Shown here in pieces: positions 38,623 through 62,700 of a stretch of DNA of 64,000 nt. The stretch comes from Salvelinus alpinus. Its lineage: Eukaryota; Chordata; Actinopteri; Salmoniformes; Salmonidae. The position numbers and the translations under genes were made by a program. The notes beneath the pieces are model-generated. The model did not search any database and was not told the DNA's origin. It was given only the letters and a program-made list of their open reading frames with translations. The stretch's first letter is position 1, and each line of letters opens with the position of its first letter. The stretch lies in the NCBI RefSeq assembly GCF_045679555.1, contig NC_092093.1, forward strand, positions 64,445,575 through 64,509,574, given 5' to 3'.

Positions 38623-40241
38623 CAGTTGAAGTCGGAAGTTTACATACACTTAGGTTGGAGTAATTTTTCAACCGCTCCACACATTTCTTGTTAACAAACT
38701 ATAGTTTTGGCAAGTCGGTTAGGACATCTACTTTGTGCATGACACAAGTAATTTTTCCAACAATTGTTTACAGACATTATAATTCACTGCATCACTTATA
38801 ATTTACTGCATCACAATTCCACTGGGTCAGAAGTTTACATACACGAAGTTGACTGTGCCTTTAAACAGCTTGGAAAATTCCAGAAAATTATGTTATGGTT
38901 TTTGATAGGCTAATTAACATAATTTGAGTCAATTGGAGGTGTACCTGGGGATGTATTTCGATGCCTACCTTCAAACTCAGTGCCTCTTTGCTTGACATCA
39001 TGGAAAAAATCTAAAGAAATCAGCCAAGACCTCATAAAAACATTTGTAGACCTCTACAAGTCTGGTTCATCCTTGGGAGCAATTTCCAAACGCCTGAAGG
39101 TACCACGTTCATCTGTACAAACAATAGTATAAACACCATGGGACCACGCAGCCGTCATACCGCTCAGGAAGGAGATGCGTTCTGTCTCCTAGAGATGAAC
39201 GTACTTTGGTGCGAAAAGTGCAAGTCAATCCCAGAACAACAGCAAAGGACCCTGTGAAGATGCTGGAGGAAACAGGTACAAAAGTATCTATATCCACAGT
39301 AAAACGAGTCCTATATCGACATAACCTGAAAGGCCGCTCAGCAAGGAAGAAGCCACTGCTCCAAAACTTCCATAAAAAAGCCAGACTATAGTTTGCAACT
39401 GCACATGGGGACAAAGATTGTACTTTTTGGAGAAATGTCCTCTGGTCCGATGAAACAAAAATAGAACTGTTTGGCCATAATGACCATCGTTATGTTTGGA
39501 GGAAAAAGGGGGAGGCTTGCAAGCCGAAGAACACCATCCCAACCGTGAAGCACAGGGGTGGCAGCATCATGTTGTGAGGGTGCTTTGCTCCAGGAGGGAC
39601 TGGTGCACTTCACAAAATAGATGTCATCATGAGGGAGGAAAATTATGTGGATATATTGAAGCAACATCTCAAGACATCAGTCAGGAAGTTAAAGCTTGGT
39701 CGCAAATGAGTCTTCCAAATGGACAATGACCCCAAGCATACTTCCAAAGTTGTGGCAAAATGGCTTAAGGACAACAAAGTCAAGCTATTGGAGTGGCCAT
39801 CACAAAGCCCTGACCTCAATCATATAGCATTTGTGGGCAGAACAGAAAAAGCGTGTGCGAGCAAGGAGGCCTACAAACCTGACTCAGTTACACCAGCTCT
39901 TGTCAGGAGGAATGAGCCAAAATTCACCCAACTTATTGTGGGAAGCTTGTGGAAGGCTACCAGAAACATTTGACCCAAGTTAAACAATTGAAAGGCAATG
40001 CTACCAAATACTAATTGGGTGTATGTAAACTTCTGACCCAGGGGAATGTGATGAAAGAAATATAAGCTGAAATAAATCATTCTCTCTACTATTATTCTGA
40101 CATTTCACATTCTTAAAATAAAGTGGTGATCCTAACTGACCTAAGACAGGGAATTGTTACTGATTAAATGTCAGGAATTGTAAAAAAAACGGAGTTTAAA
40201 TGTATTTGGCTAAGGTGTATGTAAACTTCCGACTTCAACTC
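38623..40241 (+). mobile_element. Tc1-like transposon, Sleeping Beauty-type family, copy 3 (inactive)
   Basis: Flanked by TA at 38621-38622 and 40242-40243, inserted in the larger Tc1-like element. The transposase start at 39000 is frameshifted within the first codons. Segments [40 protein letters not shown] and MDNDPKHTSKVVAKWLKDNK remain. The region of the catalytic Glu is frameshifted. Confidence 0.95.
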
Positions 40242-40243
40242 TA

Positions 40244-40524
40244 TATAACTTGATTAGATAAGTATTACAACCCCTGAGTCAATACATGTTAGAATCCCCT
40301 TTAGCAATGATTACAGCTGTGAATCTTTCTGGGTAAGTCTAAGAGCTTTGCACACTTGAATTGTACAATATTTGCACATTATTATTTTCTAAATTCTTCA
40401 AGCTCTGACAAGTTGGTTGTTGATCATTGCTAGCAATGTCATAGACTTACAAGCCGATTTAAGTGAAAACTGTAACTAGGCCACTCAGGAACATTCAATG
40501 TCGTCTCGGTAAGCAACTCCAGTG
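40244..40524 (-). other. body of the host Tc1-like element
   Basis: Matches the remembered interior of the 'cagtgccttcagaaagtatt' Tc1 family ('caatgattacagctgtgaat', 'caagttggttgttgatcatt', 'aggccactcaggaacattca'). Confidence 0.7.
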
Positions 40525-40526
40525 TA

Positions 40527-41963
40527 AACTCAGCAAATTCGTAAAAATCCAAATAACTTCACAGATCTTCATTGTAAAGGGTTTAATAAACTCTGTTTCC
40601 CATGCTTATACAATGAACCATAAACAATTAATAAACATTGACCTGTGGAACGGTCGTTAAGACACTAACAGCTTACAGACGGTAGGCAATTAAGGTCACA
40701 GTTATGAAAACTTAGGACACTAAAGAGGCCTTTCTACTGACTCTGAAAAACTCCAAAAGAAAGATGCCCGGGGTCCCTGCTCATCTGCGTGAACGTGCCC
40801 TAGGCATGCTGAGGACTGCAAATGTGGCCAGGGCAATAAATTGCAATGTCGGTACTGTGAGACGCCTAAGACAGTGCTACAGGGAGACAGGACGGACAGC
40901 TGATCGTCCTCGCAGTGGCAAACCACGTGTAACAACACCTGCACAGGATCGGTACATCCGAACATCACACCTGCGGGACAGGTACAGGATGGCAACAACA
41001 ACTGCCCGAGTTACACCAGGAACGCACAATCCCTCCATCAGTGCTCAGACTGTCCACAATAGGCTGAGAGAGGCTGGACTGAGGGCTTGTAGGCCTATTG
41101 TAAGGCAGGTCCTCACCAGACATCATCGGCAACAACGTCGCCTATGGGCACAAACCCACTGCCGCTGGACCAGACAGGACTGGCAAAAAGTGCTCTTCTC
41201 TGACGAGTCGCGGTTTTGTCTCACCAGGGGTGATGGTCGGATTCACGTTTATCGTCGAAGATATGAGCGTTACACCGAGGCCTGTACTCTGGAGCGGGAT
41301 CGATTTGGAGGTGGAGGGTCTGTTATGGTCTGGGGCGGTGTGTCACAGCATCATCGGACTGAGCTTGTTGTCATTGCAGGCAATCTCAACGCTGTGCGTT
41401 ACAGGGAAGACATCCTCCTCCCTCGTGGTACCCTTCCTGCAGGCTCATCCTGACATGACCCTCCAGTATGACAATGCCACCAGCCATACTGCTTGTTCTT
41501 TGCGTGATTTCCTGCAAGACAGGAATGTCAGTGTTCTGCCATGGCCAGCGAAGAGCCCGGATCTCAATCCCATTGAGCACGTCTGGGACCTGTTGGGTCG
41601 AAGGGTGAGGGCTAGGGCCATTCCCCCAAGAAATGTCCGGGAACTTGCAGGTGCCTTGGTGGAAGAGTGGGGTAACATCTCACAGCAAGAACTGGCAAAT
41701 CTGGTGCTGTCCATGAGGAGGAGATGCACTGCAGTACTTAATGCAGCTGGTGGCCACACCAGATACTGACTGTTACTTTTGATTTTGCCCCCCTTTGTTC
41801 AGGGACACATTATTCCATTTCTGTTAGTCACATGTCTGTGGAACTTGTTTAGGTTATGTCTCAGTTGTTGAATCTTGTTATGTTCATACAAATATTTACA
41901 CATTTAGTCTTCTGAAAATAAACGCAGTTGACAGTGAGAGGATGTTTATTTTTTTGCTGAGTT
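40527..41963 (+). mobile_element. second Tc1-like family with nearly complete transposase
   Basis: Ends aactcagcaaa and tttgctgagtt between TA dinucleotides at 40525-40526 and 41964-41965. ATG at 40764 opens MPGVPAHLRERALGMLRTAN, then the helix-turn-helix part, LFSDESRFCLTRGDGRIHVY (first catalytic Asp) and GGGSVMVWGGVSQHH. One frameshift near 41430 separates this from LQYDNATSHTACSLRDFLQD and SPDLNPIEHVWDLLGRRVRA (second Asp and the Glu), ending RRRCTAVLNAAGGHTRY at 41767. All three DDE residues are present. A single frameshift in about 330 codons suggests a young copy. Confidence 0.95.
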
Positions 41964-42170
41964 TATATTTGGGCTTGTGTTTCAGGTTATTGTCCTGCTG
42001 AAAGGTGAATTTGTCTCTGTTGGAAAGCAGACTGAACCAGGTTTTCCTCTAGGATTTTGCCTGTGGTTAACTCGATTCCGTTATTTATTTTTTTACTCCC
42101 TAGTACTTGCCGATGACAAGCATACCCATAACATATTGCAGCCACCACCATGCTTGAAAATATGAAGAGT

Positions 42171-42630
42171 GGCCTCCCGGGTGGCGCAGTGGTCTAGGGC
42201 ATCGCAGCGCTAGCTGTGCCACCAGAGACTCTGGGTTCGCGGCCGTGACCGGGAGGTCCGTGGGGCGACGCACAATTGGCCTAGCGTCGTCCGGGTTAGG
42301 GAGGGTTTGGCCGGTATGGATATCCTTGTCTCATCGCGCACCAGCGACTCCTGTGGCGGGCCGGGCGCAGTGCACGCTAACCAAGGTCGCCAGGTGCACG
42401 GTGTTTCCTCCGACACATTGGTGCGGCTGGCTTCCGGGTTGGATGCGCGCTGTGTTAAGAAGCAGTGCGGCTTGGTTGGGTTGTGTTTCGGAGGACGCAT
42501 GCCTTTCGACCTTCGTCTCTCCCGAGCCCGTACGGGAGTTGTAGCGATGAGACAAGATAGTAACTACTAACAATTGGATACCACGAAATTGGGGAGAAAA
42601 AGGGGGGTAAAATTCAAAAATAAATAAATA
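42171..42630 (+). mobile_element. tRNA-derived SINE, full length
   Basis: Box A-like 'gtggcgcagtggtctagggc' near 42181 and box B-like 'gggttcgcggcc' near 42233, followed by a long body and the A-rich end 'caaaaataaataaata'. An exact target duplication aatatgaagagtgg lies at 42159-42172 and 42631-42644. A salmonid SINE whose family name I cannot fix. Confidence 0.9.
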
Positions 42631-42976
42631 AATATGAAGAGTGGTACTCAGTGATGTGTTGAATTTGCCCCAAACATAATGCTTTGTATTCTTGACATAA
42701 TGTTCATTTATTTGCATTTATTTACTTTCATGCCTTATTCCAAATAGGATGCATGTTTAGAAATATTTTATTCTGTAGAGGCTTCCTTCTTTTCACTCTG
42801 TCATTTAGGTTAGTATTGTGTAGTAACTACAATGTTGTTGATCCATCCTCAGTTTTCTCCTATCACAGCCATTAAACTCTGTAACTGTTTTAAAGTCACA
42901 ATTGGCCTCATGGTGAAATAAATCCTTGAGCAGTTTCCTTCCTTTCCGGCAACTGAGTTAGGAAGGACCAGAGGCG

Positions 42977-43609
42977 ATTTTAGCATGTATATCTTAGTAA
43001 GACAAAAAAAAAGGAAAAAGAAGTGGAATGCGTTCCAGCAAAGCCACTATACTACACAACACTAAACAATACATTAATTGCACTATAACGGTGACAAACC
43101 ATGCCCACAAACTGTTAGGGCCTACATAAAGCTTTCCCAACAGCAGAGTCCCAACAGCTGTCCCAACACCTTACCACTACACCTGGCCATCAGCGGACCG
43201 TTGTCTGGCAGCGAAATAGTTCATTCAGCCTCATTTACTGCCTTTAAAAAAAACATAGCTGATATGGCTGACTTGCTTATACAAATGTGGTTTCTAATGA
43301 CAATTGAGATGTACAAACTATGGCATAAAGGGACGACAAGCGGATAAGAGGCAATCCGTAATTTTGATTAAGACAATGAGCACGCTAGGACGGATGTAGC
43401 GTTAGTCAATATAACTATTTGTTTTGTACTTTTGAAATGTACAGCGACAGAATTCAGAGCATGCGCTGTTCTTACAGTGCTCTCCCTGTTCTCCCAAGTT
43501 AGAACTGTAGGATAAATAAAGGGGGCATATAAGCAGACAATGAAAGCGCTTAAAATAGCGCTTAAAAAGCGCTTAAAATATTCGATGATTAGAACAGGAT
43601 AGAACAGCG
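42977..43609. other. unassigned insert between host Tc1 and Rex1 LINE
   Basis: Contains a threefold 'gcgcttaaaa' array near 43548-43580. Together with 45713-46284 it may be the two halves of an element that received the Rex1 insertion. Confidence 0.35.
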
Positions 43610-45712
43610 GCGTCTGGTAAGACAAGGGGCGGCGGACTATGTATTTTTGTAAATAACAGCTGGTGCACGATATCTAAGGAAGTCTCGAACTATTGCTCGC
43701 CTGAGATAGAGTATCTCATGATAAGCTGTAGACCACACTACCTACCGAGAGAGTTTTCATCTGTATTCTTCGTAGATGTTTACATACCACCACAGTCAGA
43801 GGCTGGCATTAAGACAGCATTGAATGAGTTATATTCCGCCATAAGCAAACAAGAAAACGCTCACCCAGAGGCGGTGCTCCTAGTAGCCCGGTACTTTAAT
43901 GCAGGGAAACTTAAATCTGTTTTACCAAATTTCTATCAGCATGTTAAATATGTAACCAGAGGAAAAATAACTCTGAACCACCTATACTCAACACACAGAG
44001 ACGCATACAAAGGTCTCCCTCGCCCTCCATTCGGCAAATCTGACCATAATTCTATCCACCTGATTCCTGCTAACAAGCAAAAATTAAAGGAGGAAGCACC
44101 AGTGACTAGATCAATAAAAAAAGTAGTCAGATGAAGCAGATGCTAAGCTACAGGACTGTTTTGCTAGCACAGACTAGAATATGTTCCGGGATTCCTCCGA
44201 TGGAATTGAGGAGTACACCACATCAGTCATTGGCTTCATCAGTAAGTGCATTGATGATGTCGTCCCCACAGTGACCGTACGTACATACACCAACCAAAAG
44301 CTGTGGATTACAGGCAGCATCCGCACTGAGCTAAAGGCTAGAGCTGCCGTTTTCAAGGAGTGGGACTCTAACCCAGAACCTTATAAGAAATCCCGCTTTG
44401 CCCTCCGACGAACCATCAAACAGGCAAAGCGTCAATACAGGACTAAGATTGAATCGTACTACACCGGCTCTGACGCTCGTCGGATGTGGCAGGGCATGCA
44501 AACCATTACAGACTACAAAGGGAAGCACAGCCAAGAGCTGCCCAGTGACACGAGCCTACCAGACGAGCTAAAGTACTTCTATGCTCGCTTCGAGGCAAGT
44601 AACACTGAAACATGCATGAGAGCACCAGCTGTTCCGGAAGACTGTGTGATCACGCTCTCCGCAGCCGATGTCAGTAAGACCTTTAAAGAACATTCACGAG
44701 GCCACAGGGCCAGACGGATTACCAGGATGTGTACTGCGAGCATGCGCGGACCAATTGGCAAGTGTCTTCACTGACATTTTCAACCTCTCTCTGTCCCGAG
44801 TCTGTAATACCAACATGTTTTAAGCAGACCACCATAGTGCCTGTGCCCAAGAACACTAAGGTAAACTGCCTAAATGACTACTGACCCGTAGCACTCACGT
44901 CTGTAGCCATGAAGTACTTTGAAAGGCTGTTCATGGCTCACATCAACACCATCATCCCAGAAACCCTAGTACACCATGACAGTCGTGTAGAGGGCACATC
45001 AAAACCTATTCCACCTAAGGAGACTGAAAAGATTTGGCATGGGTCTTCAGATCCTCAAAAGTTTCTACAGCTGCACCATCGAGAGCATCCTGACTGGTTG
45101 CATCACTGCCTGGTATGGCAACAGCTCGGCCTCCAACTGCAAGGCACTACAGAGGGTAGTGCGAATGGCCCAGTACATCACTGGGGCCAAGCTTCCTGCC
45201 ATCCAGGACCTCTATACCAAGAGGTGTCAGAGGTAGACCCTAAAAATTGTCAGACTCCAGCCACCCTAGTCATAGACTGTTCTCTCTGCTACCGCACGGC
45301 AAGCGGTACCGGAGCGCCAAGTCTAGGTCCAAGAGGCTTCTAAACAGCTTCTACCCCCAAGCCATAAGACACCTGAACATCTAGTCAAATAGCAACCCAG
45401 ACTATTTGCATTGCCCCCCTCCCTTTACATCACTGCTACTCTCTGTTGTCATCAATGCATAGTCACTTTAATAACTCTACCTACATGTACATACTACCTC
45501 AACAGGTGCTCCCCGCACATTGACTCTGTATCAGTACCCCCCTGTATATAGTCTCACTATTGTTATTTTACTGCTGTTCTTTAATTACTTGTTACTTTTA
45601 TCTCTTTTTCTTATCTGTATTTTTTTTAAACTGCATTGTTGGTTAGGGGGTCATAAGTAAGCATTTCACTGTAAGGTCTACTACACCTGTTGTATTCGGC
45701 GCATTGCTCTAA
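43610..45712 (+). mobile_element. Rex1-type LINE with internal deletion of the RT core
   Basis: Endonuclease part: LMISCRPHYLPREFSSVFFV, VDVYIPPQSEAGIKTALNEL and [11 protein letters not shown] (SDH motif). Linker: YYTGSDARRMWQGMQTITDY. RT start: KYFERLFMAHINTIIPETLV. Near 44985 the sequence jumps to the C-terminal part ([40 protein letters not shown]), so RT motifs A to C including the Asp-Asp pair are missing. The 3' UTR ends 'acacctgttgtattcggcgc'. Inactive. Confidence 0.92.
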
Positions 45713-46284
45713 AACAGGTTATAGGCTACAGTAGAACAGTCAGAACAGTAGGCGAAATGAAGAGGGGCAAATAGACCAAATTATTAGGGTGAGGCACATG
45801 GGATAACATCTTACTACACAACATACACTTAGTATTATTTTCTTAGCTACAGTATACATATCTCCCTGGCATATTACATAATTTATGAAGCAGCATACAA
45901 CTCCTTTTTGGACTCACATTGCTGTGCTCGGCTCACTTGAACAGGAAGGTGGCGTGGCGATCCTCCGAGTAAACAGTTGTTTGGAGCGCGGCACAAATCA
46001 TGCTTCATTGACAGCATGGCCAATGTTGAACGTTAATCATTTTAAACTTGGAAAAGAGCCCCTTAATCCCAGATTTGGGATCACATAGCCACTGTCACTG
46101 ATTCCTGTGGTGAAATATTCTATGGAATATATATTCCTTGTCTTTTCTTCAAACAATCATCTTTATTCAATATTGATTAATTATTGCAATATTGAAACCG
46201 TCACTATTGAGCCTACCCTTTACAGACCATGCTGTCCCTTATATATCTGATACCAAGATTGCTCAGTCATAGCTTTTTCACCCC
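45713..46284. other. unassigned insert right of the Rex1 LINE
   Basis: AT-rich, no open frame of note. See 42977-43609. Confidence 0.35.
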
Positions 46285-46428
46285 CCCTACAATGACGGCC
46301 TACCGGGGAACAGTGGGTTAACTGCCTTGTTCAGGGGCAGAACGACAGATGTTTACCTTGTCAGCTTGGGGATTCGAACCAGCAACCTTTCGGTTACTGG
46401 CCCAACGCTCTAAGCTACCTGCCGCCCC
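46285..46428 (-). mobile_element. HpaI-type tRNA-derived SINE, head and body
   Basis: The minus strand starts ggggcggcaggtagcttaga, has 'ggttgctggttcgaatcccc' (box B region), 'gttctgcccctgaacaaggc' and 'ggtaggccgtcattgta'. The LINE-derived tail is cut off. Confidence 0.9.
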
Positions 46429-46617
46429 ATACTGACTCGAGACATTTCAGATTTTCATTTGTAAACATTTTGAAAAACATAATTCCAATTTGACATTATT
46501 GGGTATTGTGTGTAGGCCAGTGACACAAAATCTCAATTTAATGTATTTTAAAATCAGGCTGTAACACAACAAAATGTTGAAAAAGTCAACGGGTGTGAAT
46601 AATTTCTGAAGGCACTG

Positions 46618-46801
46618 TAGATGCACCACTGTACTTAGATTTTACCCTTTTAACATGTTACATTAGTGTGGATTGAAGAAAGTTAACGTTTTAAAAAATG
46701 TGTGTTTCTTTTATCATCAGAGATTGAATAATTCTAATGAATGTTGGGTGCGCGTTTTTTCGCTTGCATTTTTGATTTTACAAGCGCGGGTGCGCGCCTG
46801 T
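46618..46801 (+). other. lrrc34 upstream region
   Basis: AT-rich left half, then a GC-rich 'gggtgcgcgtttt' and 'caagcgcgggtgcgcgcctg' block just before the motif pair listed next. Confidence 0.5.
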
Positions 46802-46822
46802 GTTGCCATAGGAATGTAAACA
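46802..46822 (+). promoter_or_regulatory. lrrc34: candidate RFX half-site plus FOX (FOXJ1-type) site in the lrrc34 promoter
   Basis: GTTGCC (46802-46807), a perfect left half of an X-box, is followed by a poor right half (ggaatg). TGTAAACA (46815-46822), a forkhead site, overlaps this poor half. The pair lies 65 to 85 bp before the lrrc34 ATG in a GC-rich stretch. RFX and FOXJ1 together drive motile-cilium genes. Motif-based inference. Confidence 0.4.
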
Positions 46823-46886
46823 TTTCCTTGTCCTCTGGCCTTGACTGGTGTTTTGGCATTCATAGCTAGGTTAAAGTTTCGCTACT

Positions 46887-58804
<11,918 letters not shown>

Positions 58805-59266
58805 CAGGATGTAAATCCTGCTAGCAATGCAGCTGTGACCCTCACAAATACACAACTCTATCCTAACTAACTCCTCACACACACCCTAAACCCTTAATAA
58901 TACTACCCACCTAGCGCACATTCAGTTTAACTTGATGCATATATGCACTCTAATAAATATCTAATAAACTGTTTTAAGTAACTTTTCTGTTCATTTCCTA
59001 TTTGTATCATGCTCTTGTGTTGTATGTTTACGCTGACCGCTTGTCAGGCCCTACTTCCAAAAGAGGTTTTGTAGCCTCAAAAATATATTTTCCTGTTATA
59101 TAAAGGTTAAATAAAATAAAAAATAAATTATCCTTTTCATACATTTACAATATGGCTGGTACACCAAATATGGCCAACATGTTGATGTGATATAGTTGCC
59201 ATGGTAATGACAATTTTTGCATAGAACACTAAAAAAAGTTTAGATTGCTCAATATTCTCCATCTAC
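58805..59266. other. lrrc34 3' UTR and intergenic space
   Basis: AATAAA at 58952-58957 and a second nearby at 58963. A short LINE-tail-like 'ttatataaaggttaaataaa' lies at 59096-59115. Confidence 0.6.
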
Positions 59267-59360
59267 AGTGCATTCGGAAAGTATTCTGACCCCTTGACTT
59301 TTTCCACATTTTGTTACGTTACAGCCTTATTCTAAAATGGATTAAATAAAACACACACTC
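59267..59360. mobile_element. single end of a Tc1-like element
   Basis: 'cagtgcattcggaaagtatt', 'cttgactttttccacatttt' and 'ttacagccttattctaaaat' match the terminal repeat of another Tc1-like family. The other end is absent. Confidence 0.8.
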
Positions 59361-59399
59361 TAAGATGTCAAACGTGTTATTCATGTACCCGGTGCATAA

Positions 59400-59405
59400 T
59401 TTATT
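59400..59405 (-). terminator. lrrc31: candidate lrrc31 polyadenylation signal
   Basis: AATAAA on the minus strand (TTTATT on plus), about 330 nt beyond the lrrc31 stop codon. Confidence 0.4.
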
Positions 59406-59737
59406 GAAACAATCATCAGCATGTCAGAGTGAAGCTAAAAGTCAAATGAACAGAGTTGGTCAAACAGCTCAGATCAGTAGACTCACAGTGTTAGTAGTTT
59501 TACTGATGTAAACTTCTTACTTTCATCAAAGTCATTTTCAGCGGGAAAACAATGTGCAAACAGTATGGTGTATGTGCATGGTGCTTAACATCACAAGATT
59601 ATTTTGGGTGCTTGATCTGAAAAGACAACATAGTTAATGTGTTTGACCCAAATGTTAGTAATAAACATTAGATACATTTACATGAAATCAATTAAAACAA
59701 ACAAAAGCCCCTCCAATTCCCTTCCGTCTTTCTAGCT

Positions 59738-62700
59738 CTACTCCTCATAGCGTTCCTCCTCTAGCCCCTCCTGATTGGCGGACGAAGCAAACAGGACGGG
59801 GTCCAACTCTAATAGTACTTTCCTCTTCCTGAGGGCGTGGTTTACCTGCTCCCGCTCCTGGAGGAGAGAAGGATGAAATAACATACAACTGATAGTTCCA
59901 GCCACTCATTACAATTGGCCTGATTTTATGCCATATAGATGAAAAGTCAGTACCAAGTCAGTGCTTGTGTGTGTGTGTACCTGGGCTGTGAGAGTCCATC
60001 GCTGAAGAGAGAGACGTGTCAGCGCAGGTAGATAAGGAAAAGCAGAGAGCAGGGTTGGCAGCCAGGTCAGGGGTGAGGGGTTAGAGGTCAGGAGTGAGGG
60101 CTTAGAGGTCAGGGGTCGCAGACTAAGGTCCAGCTCCTCCAGTGAGCCCAGCCCCCCCTCTCCTAGCAACCCACACCACCCCTCCTCCCCCACCCCTCCG
60201 TTATAGGACAGGTCCAACACACGCAGAGAGGACAGAACGCCACGCTTACATACCACAGCTAGGGGGAGAAGGAAAGATTATTAGACTCACCTGTATTTGT
60301 GTCAGTAGGTGTGTATAGAGTGCGTGATAGTGTGTGTATGCATGTGTGTACCCAGATGAAGCAGGTCGTCAGTAGTGAGGTCACAGCTGCTAAGGCGGAG
60401 CTCCTGGGTGACTGACGGCTGCAGAGCTTCCAATAGCAGTGCCAGACGCCCGCCCACCATCTTACTCCAGGACACATCTATACACCGCAGGTACGGCAAA
60501 GCTAGAGCTGGAACACACACATACAGAATATTTTATTTGGATTCAAGCAGTCAAACAGAAGCCTCATCTTGAAGTACACTAGACTAGAATAAGAAGCAGA
60601 CAGTAATAGTGGAGTACCGAGTGTGCTGAGTGATTCCTGGTTCAGACTGCAGCCGTTGAGTGGGAGGAGTTTAATCTGTGACAGCGGGAGGGCGGAGACT
60701 AGATCACTGACCACACCCCCAACCTCCTTATTGGATGACAGGTCCAGTTCCGTCAGCTCAGTGAGCGAGGGCAGCGCCTGGACTGGAGACAACAAACACT
60801 CACATTCAAAGGTACGCATCAACTTAAGACATATCACTTCTCTCTCTCTCACACACACACACACTCACTGAGGGCCTGTAGGTCTGTGTGTGTGAGGCAG
60901 CAGAGGTGCAGGTCCAGGCCGCCCAGATGTGAGAGGAGAGCCAGGTGAGGGGAGAGGAGGGACAGCCCCCCGGCCACACCCTTATTACAGGACAGGTCCA
61001 ACTGACACAGGGAGCGGAGGCAGTGGAACGAACCACCTGTAGAGAGAAAGAGGGGTGGATCAAATTAACAGATCTATGAGGACTGATAGATGAATTAGCC
61101 CCTAGACAAACACTAATCTAAGGCCAGTTTCTCTCCCTTATGTGTTTGACTGGCGTCTTACCCAACAGGCCGAGGGATTGTGTGGTCAGGCCACAGTCGT
61201 GTAGGCGTAGGGTTGTAAGGGAGGGGGTGTGGCTCAGGGAAGGGACTAACCCCCCCAAACCCCACACGCCGCCTTTCCCTGGCTCTGTCACTGACATGCT
61301 GCCTGTGAAAGAAAAACAACATCAAGAAAATCTAATATCATCTGCAACTATATCAACTGCCACCAATGTTCCTTATAGGACACATCACTGCACTCTATAC
61401 TCCTCTGTAAACTGGTCATCTCTGTATACCCGTCGCAAGACCCACTGGTTGATGCTTATTTATAAAACCCTCTTAGGCCTCACTCCCCCCCTATCTGAGT
61501 TATCTACTGCAGCCCTCATCCTCCACATACAACACCCGTTCTGCCAGTCACATTCTGTTAAAGGTCCCCAAATCACACACATCCCTGGGTCACTCGTCTT
61601 TTCAGTTCGCTACAGCTAGCGACTGAAACGAGCTGCAACAAACACTCAAACTGGACAGTTTTATCTCAATCTCTTCATTCAAAGACTCAATCATGGACAC
61701 TCTTACTGACAGTTGTGGCTGCTTTGTGTGATGTATTGTTGTCTCTACCTTCTTGCCCTTTGTGCTGTTGTCTGTGCCCAATTTTTTGTTGTCTGTACCC
61801 TGTTTTGTGCAGCTACCATGTTGTTGTCATGTTGTGTTGCTACCATGCTATGTTGTTATCTTAGGTCTCTCTTTATATAGTTTTGTCTTTCTTGTCGTGA
61901 TGTGTGTTTTGTCCTATATTTCCATTTAATGTATTTTTAATCCCAGCCCGTCCCCGCAGGAGGCATTTTTCCTTTTGGTAGGCCGTCATTGTAAATAAGA
62001 ATTTGTTCTTAACTGACTTGCCTCGTTAAATAAAAGGTAAAAAAAAATAATTATAATAATAAAAATTATAAAATTATAATATTTATATATATATATATGA
62101 ACTGCAACAAATGAGTAAGGCTGGCCCCCTTTTCAACTTAGGAGTGTTGGCTTGCTTCTAGCACCCTTTTACTGTTGTTTTTTTATAATAAAGAGTTGAG
62201 CACCGTCCTCTGCTTCTGTCTGTGTGTGGGCCAGGAGAGGGTTGCAAGACGCATCCAACACACACAGTCTGGGGAGAACACTCACTATACCACCTGGGAT
62301 GAGAAAGAGAGGGGAGAGACCTTTTATTTAACTTTTTACTTAACCTCGTACAACTTTGTGTTTGTGTGTGTGTCTGTGCATGCATGTGTACGTACCCAGT
62401 ATAGTAGCGTCAGTTTCAGTGAGCTGGCAGGCCACCAAGTAGAGCTCTCTAAGGGATGGGTGGAGTTTACCCACAATGCCCTGCAAAGTTGAGCCACCAA
62501 TACCAGCATTCCAGGACAGGTCCAGAACCTCCAACACCGGAACACACTTCAATGCCTCACCTACACAACACACACAGGCAGTCTGCAAAATAGCCACTAA
62601 TGTAAAGACACAGTTAGTGTGTAGGTTAGAGTCTCTTTTTAAGCCCCACCCAGAGCAGTGATGTCATCAGCAGTCAGCCTACAGCAGGAGAGCCTGAGCG

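Larger units (their letters stand above)
38436..46617 (-). mobile_element. Tc1-like element, large host of nested insertions (inactive)
   Basis: Ends 'cagtgccttcagaaagtatt' and the matching 'aatttctgaaggcactg' are bounded by TA at 38434-38435 and 46618-46619. Its own sequence survives in pieces at 38436-38620, 40244-40524, 41966-42170, 42645-42975 and 46432-46617. On the minus strand the piece near 42150 encodes HGGGCNMLWVCLSS, a Tc1 transposase signature. Two other Tc1-like elements, a SINE, a Rex1 LINE and an HpaI-type SINE lie inside it. About half of its original interior is deleted. Confidence 0.88.

Noticed and set aside
42245-42570. Open frames over the SINE at 42.2-42.6 kb
   Set aside because: SINE sequence with tRNA promoter boxes and exact target duplications; not coding.
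46285-46428. A functional tRNA gene at the SINE head
   Set aside because: The box B region is followed by SINE body sequence and there is no cloverleaf 3' half; it is a tRNA-derived SINE.
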